Assembly (NCBI GenBank): GCA_964433675.1 | Contig: CAYSSJ010000009.1 | Span: 1-64,000, forward strand | Length of the DNA: 64,000 nt | DNA from: CAYSSJ01 sp964433675 | GTDB lineage: Bacteria; Cloacimonadota; Cloacimonadia; Cloacimonadales; TCS61 | Reading direction: 5' to 3' | Part shown: one piece after another, positions 19,570 through 28,329 of the stretch | Layout of the letters: each line of letters opens with the position of its first letter | How positions within the stretch are numbered: position 1 is the first letter of the stretch | Notes under the pieces: model-generated | Databases searched by the model: none | Told to the model about the DNA's origin: nothing | Seen by the model: only the letters and a program-made list of their open reading frames with translations | Position numbers and translations under genes: made by a program

Positions 19570-20634
19570 TTACGCTTTGGGAATGAAATCCGTATCATCA
19601 TCGATCAATTCTACGAATTTTGCCAATAGTTTGACAGCCTCATCCAGATCTTTAGTAGAGATTATTTCGTTTGGCGTGTGCATATAACGATTTGGTATGC
19701 TGACAACTCCGGTAGCTACACCGGCGCGAGTAACTTGGATAATGTTGGCATCCGTGCCGGTAGCTCTTGGTGCAGCTTCTACCTGATAGCTCACCTTTGC
19801 TTGTTTGCCGGCTTCTTTGAGTAGCTGGAAGACTTTAGGATTGATATTGGCACCTACAGAGATAACCGGACCTTTACCGCATTTCACATCTCCCAGCCTA
19901 TTCTTGTCCATACCGGGATAATCTGTAGCATGAGTGACATCGATAGCGATTCCCACATGTGGATCTATTCCATAAGCACTGGTTCTTGCGCCTCTCAATC
20001 CGACCTCTTCCTGGACTGATGATACCGCATAAACATTAGCGGAAGTCTTACTATTTCTCAGCGCGTGCAACAGAGCAGCAGCTACATAGACACCGGCTTT
20101 ATTGTCTGTCGCTTTAGTAGTGACCAGTTCATTGTTCAAATTTTCCAAACCTGGTGAGAATGTGATAAAATCTCCCACTTCCACCATTTTTTCTGCATCT
20201 TTCTTATCTTTTGCGCCGATATCTATCCAGAGGTCGCTGAATTTCGTCGATTTGTTTCGTTCATCATCTCTAAGAAGATGGATCGGCTTTCGTCCGATCA
20301 CTCCACGATAGACATTTTTGCCATGATAGACATTCACCCTGATACCTGGCAGCATACTACTATCGATCCCACCAATCGGTAAGAAATGAATATAGCCGTT
20401 CTCATCAATATGATTTACCATCATACCGATCTCGTCAGCATGTCCGACCACCATAATTCTAAGTTTCCCGCTACCTTGCTTCAATGCGATCACATTGCCT
20501 GTTACATCAGTTTCTACTTTGTCCGCATATTTCTTTACAAACTTGCGATAAACTTCCTGAGCTGCTTGTTCAAAGCCGGAAGGACTTGGTGCTTCTACCA
20601 GCTCTTCGAAAAATTTCTTCATTGTCTGATTCAT
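19570..20634 (-). CDS. M42 family metallopeptidase (glutamyl aminopeptidase/TET type)
   Basis: Di-zinc aminopeptidase of 354 residues, probably forming large tetrahedral peptide-degrading assemblies. Metal ligands are visible in order: VGHADEIGMM (His), ATDNKAG (bridging Asp), QEEVGLRG (catalytic and metal Glu), DVTHATD (Asp) and RYMHTPNE (His). Family members are often annotated as endoglucanases, but the motif set is that of peptidases. The ATG has AAGGAG eight bases upstream. It is the last gene of the three-gene unit with the cupin and Nfu genes. Confidence 0.95.
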   Translation of the reverse strand: MNQTMKKFFEELVEAPSPSGFEQAAQEVYRKFVKKYADKVETDVTGNVIALKQGSGKLRIMVVGHADEIGMMVNHIDENGYIHFLPIGGIDSSMLPGIRVNVYHGKNVYRGVIGRKPIHLLRDDERNKSTKFSDLWIDIGAKDKKDAEKMVEVGDFITFSPGLENLNNELVTTKATDNKAGVYVAAALLHALRNSKTSANVYAVSSVQEEVGLRGARTSAYGIDPHVGIAIDVTHATDYPGMDKNRLGDVKCGKGPVISVGANINPKVFQLLKEAGKQAKVSYQVEAAPRATGTDANIIQVTRAGVATGVVSIPNRYMHTPNEIISTKDLDEAVKLLAKFVELIDDDTDFIPKA

Positions 20635-20646
20635 TCTATTTTCTCC

Positions 20647-21048
20647 TTAGCAATTATTTGCAGTTTCGTTTGCGAAAGGATTGACCGATTTTTTCTCTTG
20701 CTTTTTCGGTTTATCTAGCGGCACAATGCAGAGAAATCTCATCACACCGTCACCAACATTCTTGAACTGATGTTTTACATTCGGTTCAACGAAAATCGTA
20801 TCCCAAGCTTTGAAGGGACGCTCACCCCATTCACTCACAAACATACCTTCACCTTCCAGTACAAACACTTCATGTTCAAACTCGTGGATATGAAAAGGTG
20901 TGTGCCCATCTTTATCTATTTCGAACATCCTAAGCGCGAAATTTTCCGCCTTATCTTTCTGGGAGATCAGCCATCTTATCTTTGCCCCTTTGGCTCCTTC
21001 CATATTCACTTCTTCTAAGGGGATTTCTGTATAATTTGCCAATTTCAT
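20647..21048 (-). CDS. Small cupin-domain protein
   Basis: A 133-residue single beta-barrel cupin. Motif 1 is HIHEFEHEVFVLEGEG and motif 2 is EPNVKHQFKNVG, supplying three histidines and a glutamate for one metal. Substrate and reaction cannot be told from sequence, since such mini-cupins include isomerases, dioxygenases and sensor proteins. A perfect AAGGAGG precedes the ATG. It lies between an Fe-S scaffold gene and an aminopeptidase gene in one operon. Confidence 0.85.
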   Translation of the reverse strand: MKLANYTEIPLEEVNMEGAKGAKIRWLISQKDKAENFALRMFEIDKDGHTPFHIHEFEHEVFVLEGEGMFVSEWGERPFKAWDTIFVEPNVKHQFKNVGDGVMRFLCIVPLDKPKKQEKKSVNPFANETANNC

Positions 21049-21068
21049 CTTTCCTCCTTAAATTCTGT

Positions 21069-21296
21069 TTAGACAGATACCACTTCTTTTACTTCCGGTA
21101 TCTCTTCTTTCATAATTCTTTCTATTCCGGCTTTTAGTGTAAGCGTAGCCATCGGACATGTCCCGCATGCCCCTTGCAAGCGAAGCTCCACTACGTTGTC
21201 TTTGGTAATATTGACCAATTCACAATCGCCTCCATCTGCTTTCAGCGAAGGCCTTACCTTGTCTAATACTGCCTGTACTTTTTCTCTCGAGATCAT
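21069..21296 (-). CDS. NifU C-terminal-like (Nfu) Fe-S cluster scaffold
   Basis: A 75-residue stand-alone Nfu domain. It has the DGGDCELVNI turn and the cluster-binding CGTCPMATLTLK motif (C-x2-C). Family role: carries a [4Fe-4S] cluster between two subunits and delivers it to apo-proteins. It fits an anaerobe rich in Fe-S enzymes such as the oxidoreductase at 3607. GGAGGAG precedes the ATG. First gene of the operon with the cupin and the M42 peptidase, and divergent from the gene at 21465. Confidence 0.93.
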   Translation of the reverse strand: MISREKVQAVLDKVRPSLKADGGDCELVNITKDNVVELRLQGACGTCPMATLTLKAGIERIMKEEIPEVKEVVSV

Positions 21297-21464
21297 CTCT
21301 CCTCCATTATTGTCTATTCTTTATGCCATAAAAATATAGTCCGCTTTTTAGTAAAGCAAAATATCCATTTCAGCCTTGTCAGACAAAATGCTTGACTGTT
21401 AAACTACTATCTAAAGGTTGGCAATGATAAATAATCAAAAAAGATAAAAAAAGGAGAGGAAGAT

Positions 21465-22778
21465 ATGAAGAAGAAAGTGATTATAATGGGCGCAGCAGGA
21501 AGAGATTTTCACAATTTCAACATTTACTTTCGTGATAATGATTCTTATGAAGTTGTAGCCTTCACAGCTACCCAGATCCCCGATATCGATGGAAGGAAAT
21601 ATCCGCAAGAGCTTGCCGGTAAATTGTACCCAGAAGGTATTCCGATCTATGATGAGAAAGAGGTCTTATCTTTGATCAACAAACATGATATCGATCAGGT
21701 GTTCTTTTCATACAGTGATGTGTCTCATATCAATGTGATGAACAAAGCTTCGCTGGTAAATGCAGCTGGTGCCGATTTTATCTTGATGGGAGCAAATAAT
21801 AGCCGAATCAAAACCAACAAACCGCTCATTACAGTTTGTGCTGTTAGAACCGGTTGTGGCAAGAGCCAGACTACCCGAGAAGTTGTCAAAGTGCTCAAAG
21901 ATAAAGGATTGAATGTAGTCTCTATAAGACATCCCATGCCTTATGGCGATTTGGTAGCTCAAAAAGTTCAACGTTTTGCTGAATTGAGTGATCTTGACAA
22001 ACATAACTGCACTATCGAAGAGATGGAAGAGTATGAACCCCATATCAACATGAATAGCATCATTTATGCTGGTGTCGATTACCAAGCGATCTTGGATGAA
22101 GCAGAAAAAGAAGCTGATGTGATAATCTGGGATGGTGGAAATAACGATACCCCCTTCTACACATCAGACAAAGAACTTCAGATCGTAGTAACTGATCCGC
22201 ACAGACCGGATGATGAGATCACCTACTATCCCGGTGAGACCAATCTCTTACTTGCTGATGTAGTTGTGATAAACAAGATCGATTCTGCAGACCCGGAAGG
22301 TATCCAAATAGTCAGAGAAAATATCCGCTCCAGAAATCCGAAAGCTAAAATCATTGATGCCGCTTCACCTTTGACTGTCGATAATCCCGAACTGATCGAT
22401 AATGCTAAAGTATTGGTAGTAGAAGATGGTCCTACTCTTACTCACGGCGAGATGAAATATGGTGCCGGTGTCGTTGCCGCCGACAAATATGGTGCTGCAG
22501 AATTAGTTGACCCGCGTGAATTTGCAGTGGGTACTATTACCGAAACATTCGAGAAATATCCGGAGATCGGAACTCTGCTTCCGGCTATGGGTTATGGTAA
22601 AAAACAGATGAAAGATCTGGAAAAGACAATCAATGCAGCAGAATGTGATGTAGTTATCATAGCTACTCCGATCGATCTTCGTAGAATTATCAATATTAAA
22701 AAACCAGCCGTACAGGTAAAATATGATCTGCAAGAGATTGGTCATCCCACCATCTCAGATGTACTCAAAGATTTCTAA
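21465..22778 (+). CDS. Cyclic 2,3-diphosphoglycerate synthetase-like GTPase (COG2403)
   Basis: A 437-residue P-loop protein. An N-terminal Rossmann-like region (KKVIIMGAAGRDFHNFN) precedes the nucleotide-binding half with RTGCGKSQTTRE as P-loop, a WDGGNND segment and an NKID motif typical of guanine recognition. This layout matches COG2403, whose archaeal members include cyclic 2,3-diphosphoglycerate synthetase; most bacterial members are of unproven function. It has AAAGGAG upstream and its own terminator downstream, before the carbamate kinase gene. The catalysed reaction here is uncertain. Confidence 0.8.
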   Translation: MKKKVIIMGAAGRDFHNFNIYFRDNDSYEVVAFTATQIPDIDGRKYPQELAGKLYPEGIPIYDEKEVLSLINKHDIDQVFFSYSDVSHINVMNKASLVNAAGADFILMGANNSRIKTNKPLITVCAVRTGCGKSQTTREVVKVLKDKGLNVVSIRHPMPYGDLVAQKVQRFAELSDLDKHNCTIEEMEEYEPHINMNSIIYAGVDYQAILDEAEKEADVIIWDGGNNDTPFYTSDKELQIVVTDPHRPDDEITYYPGETNLLLADVVVINKIDSADPEGIQIVRENIRSRNPKAKIIDAASPLTVDNPELIDNAKVLVVEDGPTLTHGEMKYGAGVVAADKYGAAELVDPREFAVGTITETFEKYPEIGTLLPAMGYGKKQMKDLEKTINAAECDVVIIATPIDLRRIINIKKPAVQVKYDLQEIGHPTISDVLKDF

Positions 22779-22800
22779 GATATAAAACAGAACTATAGTG

Positions 22801-22837
22801 AAGGAGACTCAATAATGAGTCTTCTTTGCTTTTTTTG
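22801..22837 (+). terminator. Terminator between the COG2403 gene and carbamate kinase
   Basis: Hairpin with a nine- to ten-base stem (arms AGGAGACTC and GAGTCTTCT, one G-U pair on the plus strand), a six-base loop and then TTGCTTTTTTT. It shows that the longer upstream start for the next gene, which would lie inside this hairpin, is not the real one. It may act as an attenuator rather than a full stop. Confidence 0.75.
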
Positions 22838-22846
22838 GAGGTAGCA

Positions 22847-23791
22847 ATGATAAAAAAAGCAGTTTTAGCCTTAGGTGGCAATGCAATCATAAAAGCAGGA
22901 CAAGATGGCAATATAGCCCAGCAATTTAAGAATACTCGTGAAAGCCTGAGTGGAATTGTGGAACTGATCGAACAAGGTTATAAACTTGCTATAACGCATG
23001 GTAACGGTCCGCAAGTAGGTAATCTGTTAATCCAGCAATTAGCCGGCTTAAATAGCAATATTTCACCATTACCTTTGGGTGTTTTGAACGCAGCCACGGA
23101 AGGAACAATGGGTTATATGATAGAACAAAGTTTGCAAAACAGACTACGCGAGCACAATATAGAGAAAGATGTTCTTACCATTATTACCCAAGTAGTTGTA
23201 GATAATGACGATCCAAGCATCAAAGATCCTTCCAAACCTATCGGTCCTTTTTTCTCCAGAGAAGAGGCTGAAAAACTATCCCAAAAATATAAATGGCACA
23301 TGATCGAAGATGCGGGCAGAGGCTATCGTCAGGTAGTTCCCTCTCCCATTCCCATTGATATAGTGCCATCAAAAACACTACAAAAACTAGTAGATGACGG
23401 TCAGATCATCATTGCCTGTGGTGGCGGTGGAGTACCAGTTTATTTAGATGAAGACGGTAATTATGAAGGTTTGGATGCTGTCATAGATAAAGACCATGCC
23501 TCAGCTCTACTAGCCCGCAAAATAGACGCAGAACTGTTGGTTATACTTACTGGGGTGGAGAAAGTATCGTTGAATTTCGGTAAAGCGAATCAAAAAGATT
23601 TGGATTATATTACATTAGAAGAAGCTGAGAAATATATGGATGAAGGACATTTCCCAGCCGGCAGCATGAAACCTAAAATAGCTGCTGCCATCGACTTTAT
23701 TAACAAAGGTGGCAAAAGAGTATTGATCACTTCTATAGATTGCATTGTTGAAGCATTTGAAGGAAAAAACGGAACTGTTATTCACACATAA
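22847..23791 (+). CDS. arcC: Carbamate kinase
   Basis: Reversible transfer of phosphate between carbamoyl phosphate and ADP, giving ATP with release of ammonia and CO2 in fermentative arginine, agmatine or purine breakdown. Seen: ALGGNAI at the N-terminus, THGNGPQVGNL, ACGGGGVPV, DKDHASALLA and the FPAGSMKPK segment near the C-terminus. With the ATG at 22847 the protein has 314 residues, the family norm, and GGAG lies just upstream; the open frame extends upstream only through a terminator hairpin. No arginine deiminase or carbamoyltransferase gene is adjacent. Confidence 0.96.
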   Translation: MIKKAVLALGGNAIIKAGQDGNIAQQFKNTRESLSGIVELIEQGYKLAITHGNGPQVGNLLIQQLAGLNSNISPLPLGVLNAATEGTMGYMIEQSLQNRLREHNIEKDVLTIITQVVVDNDDPSIKDPSKPIGPFFSREEAEKLSQKYKWHMIEDAGRGYRQVVPSPIPIDIVPSKTLQKLVDDGQIIIACGGGGVPVYLDEDGNYEGLDAVIDKDHASALLARKIDAELLVILTGVEKVSLNFGKANQKDLDYITLEEAEKYMDEGHFPAGSMKPKIAAAIDFINKGGKRVLITSIDCIVEAFEGKNGTVIHT

Positions 23792-23804
23792 GCATAAAGA
23801 AATC

Positions 23805-23840
23805 AGGTGGTGAATTTACGGAGGCGCAGATTCACCACCT
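23805..23840. terminator. Probable bidirectional terminator hairpin
   Basis: A perfect 11-bp inverted repeat (AGGTGGTGAAT and its complement) with a 14-base loop lies between the convergent carbamate kinase gene and the minus-strand gene at 23874. T-rich bases follow on both strands, but without a strong run. Confidence 0.55.
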
Positions 23841-23873
23841 TTATGGTCACTTGAGGGGGTTGAAGCTTACATA

Positions 23874-24344
23874 TCAAGTATGCTCCTGGACCAAGATCTC
23901 CAAATTCTCCCAAAAGATTGGTCTGTTGCGCGGCATGATATCACGAAAGAAAGTAATAATATCAAAAATCCTACCCCCCACGCAATCCTCGTTGATCATG
24001 CACAATCTTTTGATAAAATACGAGAAAAAATGCTCACTTACATCTGATTCGGTATATTCTCGGATAAAATCCTCAGTAATGAAGATGGTCAGACTAAAAT
24101 CACCCGAATCTATAGTGAAAGTACTACGAGGTATTGCTGACAGAGCTTTTTCCGTCAGCTTATTAAGCTTGCCATTATAATCTTCTTCCGAGTTTAATAT
24201 CTTCTCATAAGTCTGACGATTGATATAATAACGATAAACGTCAGGCGTGATTACTTGCTGATAAAAATCATACAAGATCGGCGGATAATTGCTGAGATTA
24301 CATATGTATCTGTCTATATTCAATTCGCTAAACGATTCCATCAC
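23874..24344 (-). CDS. Hypothetical protein, 156 residues
   Basis: Not recognised. A soluble, mixed helix/strand protein with acidic and aromatic residues, no signal peptide, no membrane segment and no cysteine cluster. A central segment (residues ~93-115, STFTIDSGDFSLTIFITEDF) looks like two beta strands. The track start would be GTG at 24344 with ATG as the next codon (24341); GGAGGAG lies directly upstream and fits either, with short spacing. It stands alone, convergent with carbamate kinase and preceded by the longest non-coding gap of the window. Confidence 0.6.
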   Translation of the reverse strand: MMESFSELNIDRYICNLSNYPPILYDFYQQVITPDVYRYYINRQTYEKILNSEEDYNGKLNKLTEKALSAIPRSTFTIDSGDFSLTIFITEDFIREYTESDVSEHFFSYFIKRLCMINEDCVGGRIFDIITFFRDIMPRNRPIFWENLEILVQEHT

Positions 24345-24506
24345 TCCTCCAAACTCTCTTATTTACCATACTATAGTACAATTATCGTTCCAAAGTTGTA
24401 ATATTATTTTTTTGATTTCTATAATTAACTGCTATATAGTAACTTATAACTTTACAATAAATCGATTAGCCCATTATTGCCAACTTTGGGAGACACAAAG
24501 AAGTCC

Positions 24507-24530
24507 AAAACCGTGACGGATTTGTCACAG
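24507..24530 (-). terminator. Weak terminator-like hairpin downstream of the DUF2851 gene
   Basis: On the minus strand CTGTGAC and GTCACGG pair over a six-base loop (one U-G pair), followed by TTTT. It lies about 120 bases past the DUF2851 stop, which is far, so the call is tentative. Confidence 0.35.
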
Positions 24531-24561
24531 TTTAAGGGGGCAAAATGTCACAGATGTCACA
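24523..24561. repeat. TGTCACA word cluster
   Basis: TGTCACA occurs at 24523, 24546 and 24555. The last two are a direct repeat with a nine-base period, and an inverted partner GTGAC lies at 24513. The spacing GTGA-N8-TCAC differs from the N6 of CRP sites. It could be an operator or part of an RNA hairpin. Confidence 0.5.
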
Positions 24562-24652
24562 CCCTATTATTTTTTTAATTCTAAGATACTGTTTCTCTTT
24601 TCTGCACAAGCATTGCAACTATAGCTTTGGCAAAAGTCGTAATATAGTTGGA

Positions 24653-25888
24653 TTAGAGCTTGTTGAATGTAAGCATGGGCATTAATTTTTTTCTTTTGTG
24701 AGGAGTCCCCATATATGTTTTCATATAAGTGATGATATGATTTTCGGGTAGTCCTTTGTATTTCAGATATATAGATAGGGCAGTATGTTCCAATTTTTCG
24801 TAATCCATTTTTTTAGCATACAGCATAACTAACGGCAAGATAATATTGATAAAGATCGTATCGATGCGCGCTTTACCCATGGATTTCATTTTTGTGGTCT
24901 TTTCCGAAGCGAAGAATTCGTACAATTTTTTCATAAAAGTCCGCATTAAAAAAGAATCTTCCGGGAAGGAAAAGAGTTTGAGCAAATGTAGCATTAGCGA
25001 ATCTTTCAAGCTATCATAAATTATCGGAGCAATCTGAATCATGCGCATACCAGGATGATTGACCGGTCTTATACGGAACGATTTCCACTCTATATTTAGT
25101 TCTCTATGGAAGTAGTTCTGCGTGCGGTAGGCATCCTCCCATAGTTCGAGTTTTTCCGGTTCGATATTTTTCTTAACTCCCTCGATCAATCCGGTAGAAT
25201 AAAGCCAGATAGCAGTCATCTCATCTTGAGTTATCCCTTTGTAATAAAACTCTTTGAGTCTATCATAGGTCAGTTCATTAGCAAAGGATATCATTTGAAA
25301 CTTGTTTTTACTATATCCCAAAGCTTCCATTATCCCTGAATAGACTAATTGGTCAAAGCTGGAGAAATAGAGTTCAGCTGAGAATCGTTTTATTTTCCTT
25401 TCTAAGCGTTCTATTCCCAAATGTTTCATAAGCAGCTCGAATGAGTGCGGCTCCAGCATAGCAAAAAAACTACAAAATTTTTCTTTTTGGGCGAATTCAT
25501 CTTCCGAATAGAGAGTAAGCAATTTTTCGATATCATCATCCAAGACATTCTTTAGTTCCAAGATCTCAGTTTTACTACCGTTTTCTGTGATTGTGACATC
25601 GTAGTTACCATTATGCTCATATACTACATGTAGTATGACATCGTTAAACTGTTGGTTTTCATCATGATTATGATGCTTCCAATCGTTTGTATAGTGATGA
25701 ACCTCGATATCACCTTTGCAAACTTGATCACCGATTTTCAATACTCCGTTCTTAAAATCTGGTCCGCTAAATGTATTCCACCTACCAGGCGATAAAATAG
25801 AGACCGGTTTACCGGATATCGTTTTCGCACTTTTCAAGATATGTTGCGCATCCCAGATATGATAAAGGAATTTTTCGTGAAATTGCAT
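24653..25888 (-). CDS. DUF2851 family protein
   Basis: A 411-residue protein of a family frequent in Bacteroidota and relatives and of unknown function. Family marks in the N-terminal third are EKFLYHIWDAQ, SPGRWNTFSGPDFKNG, KGDIEVHHYTNDWKHHNHD and DVILHVVYEHN, a histidine- and acid-rich set that resembles a metal-dependent active site. The rest is helical. No signal peptide. It is the last gene of the dnaN-recF-panDC unit and has a strong GGAGG site. Function should not be inferred beyond the family name. Confidence 0.8.
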   Translation of the reverse strand: MQFHEKFLYHIWDAQHILKSAKTISGKPVSILSPGRWNTFSGPDFKNGVLKIGDQVCKGDIEVHHYTNDWKHHNHDENQQFNDVILHVVYEHNGNYDVTITENGSKTEILELKNVLDDDIEKLLTLYSEDEFAQKEKFCSFFAMLEPHSFELLMKHLGIERLERKIKRFSAELYFSSFDQLVYSGIMEALGYSKNKFQMISFANELTYDRLKEFYYKGITQDEMTAIWLYSTGLIEGVKKNIEPEKLELWEDAYRTQNYFHRELNIEWKSFRIRPVNHPGMRMIQIAPIIYDSLKDSLMLHLLKLFSFPEDSFLMRTFMKKLYEFFASEKTTKMKSMGKARIDTIFINIILPLVMLYAKKMDYEKLEHTALSIYLKYKGLPENHIITYMKTYMGTPHKRKKLMPMLTFNKL

Positions 25889-25936
25889 AATCCCTCCTCT
25901 TTTTTTTCCGATAAAACTCCTATATATCTACTTTAT

Positions 25937-27037
25937 TTATTGTTTAATAAGACTTGAGACATATTTTCCGATAGCCAACGAAGCTGTCAAGCCCGGAGAT
26001 TCTATGCCGATGCAATTAACCAGACCAGGAAAGTCTTTTTCAGTCTCTTCGCTGATATAGAAGTCTCTAAAAGCATCCCCTTCTTTTTGAAGCTTCGGTC
26101 TGATCCCACAATCATCCGGATGAATCTCATCAGACTCGACATCGAGGTATCTATTGATAGCAGAGACAAACTCCGTCTTGTACTTCTCATCCATACCATA
26201 GTCCAATTTATCTACATAATAGGCATTGGGACCGAAACGTACTTCATTATTCAAATTCAATGTTAGATGAATCCCAAGTGATCTTCCGTTCAGATCAGGG
26301 GTAGGATAGATTAGATGCTTTATCTCATCAATAGCAGTAGTCTTGTAATACTCGCCTTTGCACCAATGTAGTCTGAGATCATATTTGACTATATCTATCC
26401 CAACCAATTGAGCTAATACATCAGCATATAATCCGCCACTATTAATCAACACATTTGCCTTGATTTTTTCACCATTATCGAAATAGACAAGATAGCAGTC
26501 ATCATTAAACTTAACATCAACAGCATGCATACCAAAGACGATAAATCCATCTTCTGATTCGATTTCTTTATACAAACTATTCATAAGACTGTGTGTATCT
26601 ATGATCCCGGTAGAAGGCACATAAAGTGCTTGTTTTGCTTTGATATTCGGCTCTAGTTCTCTACAGCGAGACTCATCCAATATTTGCAGGTTTTCTACTT
26701 TGTTCTTCTCTCCATTTTCTTTCAATCTATAAATATGATGTACTTCTTCACTATTGTTGGCAACTACGAGTTTTCCTGTGCTTCTAAAGGGAATATCTCT
26801 ATCTTGCGCATATCTATAGATAAGCTCGTTTCCCTGAACACAGAGTTTTGCTTTCAAACTATTTTGCGGATAGTATATGCCGGAATGGATTACCTCGCTG
26901 TTTCTACTACTGGTTTGCCTGCCAAAAGATTCTTCCTTATCCACCACTACCACATCTCGATTAGCGGTAGCCAGCTCTTTGCCTATTGCCAACCCGACTA
27001 CTCCAGCTCCGATCACCAGTATATCAACCGATTCCAT
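25937..27037 (-). CDS. FAD-dependent oxidoreductase, L-2-hydroxyglutarate oxidase (LhgO) type
   Basis: A DAO-fold flavoprotein of 366 residues. The FAD-binding GAGVVGLAIGKELA lies near the N-terminus, then SRNSEVIHSGIYYP, which is typical of COG0579 proteins, and a C-terminal NCIGIESPGLTASLAIGKYV motif contacting FAD. The best family match is L-2-hydroxyglutarate dehydrogenase/oxidase; glycerol-3-phosphate dehydrogenase-like members are the alternative. It follows panC by 13 bases in the same operon, with no obvious pathway link. Confidence 0.85.
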   Translation of the reverse strand: MESVDILVIGAGVVGLAIGKELATANRDVVVVDKEESFGRQTSSRNSEVIHSGIYYPQNSLKAKLCVQGNELIYRYAQDRDIPFRSTGKLVVANNSEEVHHIYRLKENGEKNKVENLQILDESRCRELEPNIKAKQALYVPSTGIIDTHSLMNSLYKEIESEDGFIVFGMHAVDVKFNDDCYLVYFDNGEKIKANVLINSGGLYADVLAQLVGIDIVKYDLRLHWCKGEYYKTTAIDEIKHLIYPTPDLNGRSLGIHLTLNLNNEVRFGPNAYYVDKLDYGMDEKYKTEFVSAINRYLDVESDEIHPDDCGIRPKLQKEGDAFRDFYISEETEKDFPGLVNCIGIESPGLTASLAIGKYVSSLIKQ

Positions 27038-27050
27038 AATCTCTCAAAAA

Positions 27051-27884
27051 TTACTGAATAGCCATATTGTCTATAAGCCTAGTTTTCCCTATATATGCTG
27101 CGATTAGGATTCGACAACCTTTTCTAAGCTCAGATACTGCCGAAAGATTCTTTTCATCTACAATGGCGATATAGTCTATCTGCATCTTATTGTCTGTTAT
27201 TTTTTTTTTGATCTCGGCATAGACTATCTCCGCATCTGAGACCCCATGCTGATACAGTTTCCGGGCATGATTAAGTGCAGCGCTTATCGACAAAGCTCGC
27301 CTTCGCTCCTCTAAGCTCAGATATTTATTTCGCGAGCTCATAGCCAAGCCATCCGGTTCGCGCACGATTTTGCAGCCGACTACTTCGTGTGGCATATTCA
27401 GATCTCTTACCATCTGTTTGATTATGATAAGTTGTTGATAATCTTTCTCGCCTAAGAAAATCTGATCGGGAGTAGTGATATTGAGTAGTTTTGCCACTAT
27501 GGTAGCAACACCTCTAAAGTGATCCGGTCTGGACTTACCACACAGAATATCGCTGAATTCATCCACTTTTATCCAAGTTTTGTAGTCTTCGGGGTAGATC
27601 ATTTTATCGGTTGGGAGGAAAACAGCATCCACTTTCAGCTGAGTTAATAACTCGATGTCACGGTCAAAGTCACGCGGATAACTATCGAAGTCCTCATTCT
27701 CACCAAATTGACTGGGATTAACGTAGATACTCACTACCACATGATCAGCTCGGATAGAAGCTTCTTTTACCAGATTGAGATGCCCTTCGTGAAGATAGCC
27801 CATTGTCGGTACAAAACCGACAGTCCCAGTTAAACTACCACGAAATTTGCGTATCTCATTGATAGAATTTATGATTTCAGGCAT
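27051..27884 (-). CDS. panC: Pantothenate synthetase (PanC)
   Basis: Joins pantoate and beta-alanine with ATP to form pantothenate. The adenylate-forming HIGH-like motif is PTMGYLHEGH (residues 26-35), followed by YVNPSQFGENEDF, GEKDYQQL and the KMSKS-like SSRNKYLSLEER. The 277-residue length is typical. It starts one base after the panD stop, so aspartate decarboxylase and pantothenate synthetase are co-translated. panB is not in the window. Confidence 0.97.
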   Translation of the reverse strand: MPEIINSINEIRKFRGSLTGTVGFVPTMGYLHEGHLNLVKEASIRADHVVVSIYVNPSQFGENEDFDSYPRDFDRDIELLTQLKVDAVFLPTDKMIYPEDYKTWIKVDEFSDILCGKSRPDHFRGVATIVAKLLNITTPDQIFLGEKDYQQLIIIKQMVRDLNMPHEVVGCKIVREPDGLAMSSRNKYLSLEERRRALSISAALNHARKLYQHGVSDAEIVYAEIKKKITDNKMQIDYIAIVDEKNLSAVSELRKGCRILIAAYIGKTRLIDNMAIQ

Positions 27885-27885
27885 A

Positions 27886-28248
27886 TTAATCTATTTCGAA
27901 ATAAGATCTATTATCGGGTGAATCTACAACTACGACTTTCGGTTCAAAGTTTTCCAGCTCCGCTTCATCGAGGATACCATAGTTCACGATAATCACCCGA
28001 TCACCAATACTGACCAATCTGGCTGCCGCTCCGTTCACCCCTATCACTCCGGATCCTGCATCACCTTCAAATATATATGTGGAAAATCTGTTCCCATTAT
28101 CGATATCGTACACTTCAACCCGTTCATTCGGTCGCATACCGGTGGCATCTAATAAATTCTTATCTATCGTAATACTACCGATATAATCCTTGTCCCTTTG
28201 TGTTACATAAGCACGATGAATTTTGGACAACAACATCATTCTTTGCAT
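27886..28248 (-). CDS. panD: Aspartate 1-decarboxylase proenzyme (PanD)
   Basis: Makes beta-alanine from aspartate using a self-generated pyruvoyl cofactor. The ATG at 28248 is chosen over earlier in-frame starts because AAGGAG sits eight bases upstream and because it places the self-cleavage pair exactly at Gly24-Ser25 (YIGSITID), as in the characterised enzyme. The other family marks SKIHRAYVTQ and NGAAARLVSIGD are present. Length 120 residues. It lies directly upstream of panC. Confidence 0.95.
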   Translation of the reverse strand: MQRMMLLSKIHRAYVTQRDKDYIGSITIDKNLLDATGMRPNERVEVYDIDNGNRFSTYIFEGDAGSGVIGVNGAAARLVSIGDRVIIVNYGILDEAELENFEPKVVVVDSPDNRSYFEID

Positions 28249-28329
28249 TGCCATGTCTCCTTCATAGTTTACTCTTATTTCTGCCATATTTTTCGGCATT
28301 GATTTTTTGTAAACAATAAATCCGCCAAA

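Larger units (their letters stand above)
24345..24652. other. 308-base non-coding gap
   Basis: The longest gene-free stretch of the window. It is very AT-rich near the hypothetical gene and contains a G-run and repeated TGTCACA words nearer the DUF2851 gene. A weak promoter for the 23874 gene is possible on the minus strand: TTACAA, 17 bases, TACTAT, overlapping the palindrome ACTATAGT. No RNA gene was recognised. Confidence 0.5.

Noticed and set aside
21370..21430. TTGACT and TTGTCAGACAA palindrome as promoter/operator of the COG2403 gene
   Set aside because: No -10 box at acceptable spacing, and the palindrome is short; it may be chance in AT-rich DNA.
22826..22846. Seven-residue longer N-terminus for carbamate kinase
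   Set aside because: It begins inside the terminator hairpin and T tract and has no ribosome site; the ATG at 22847 has GGAG and matches the family start.
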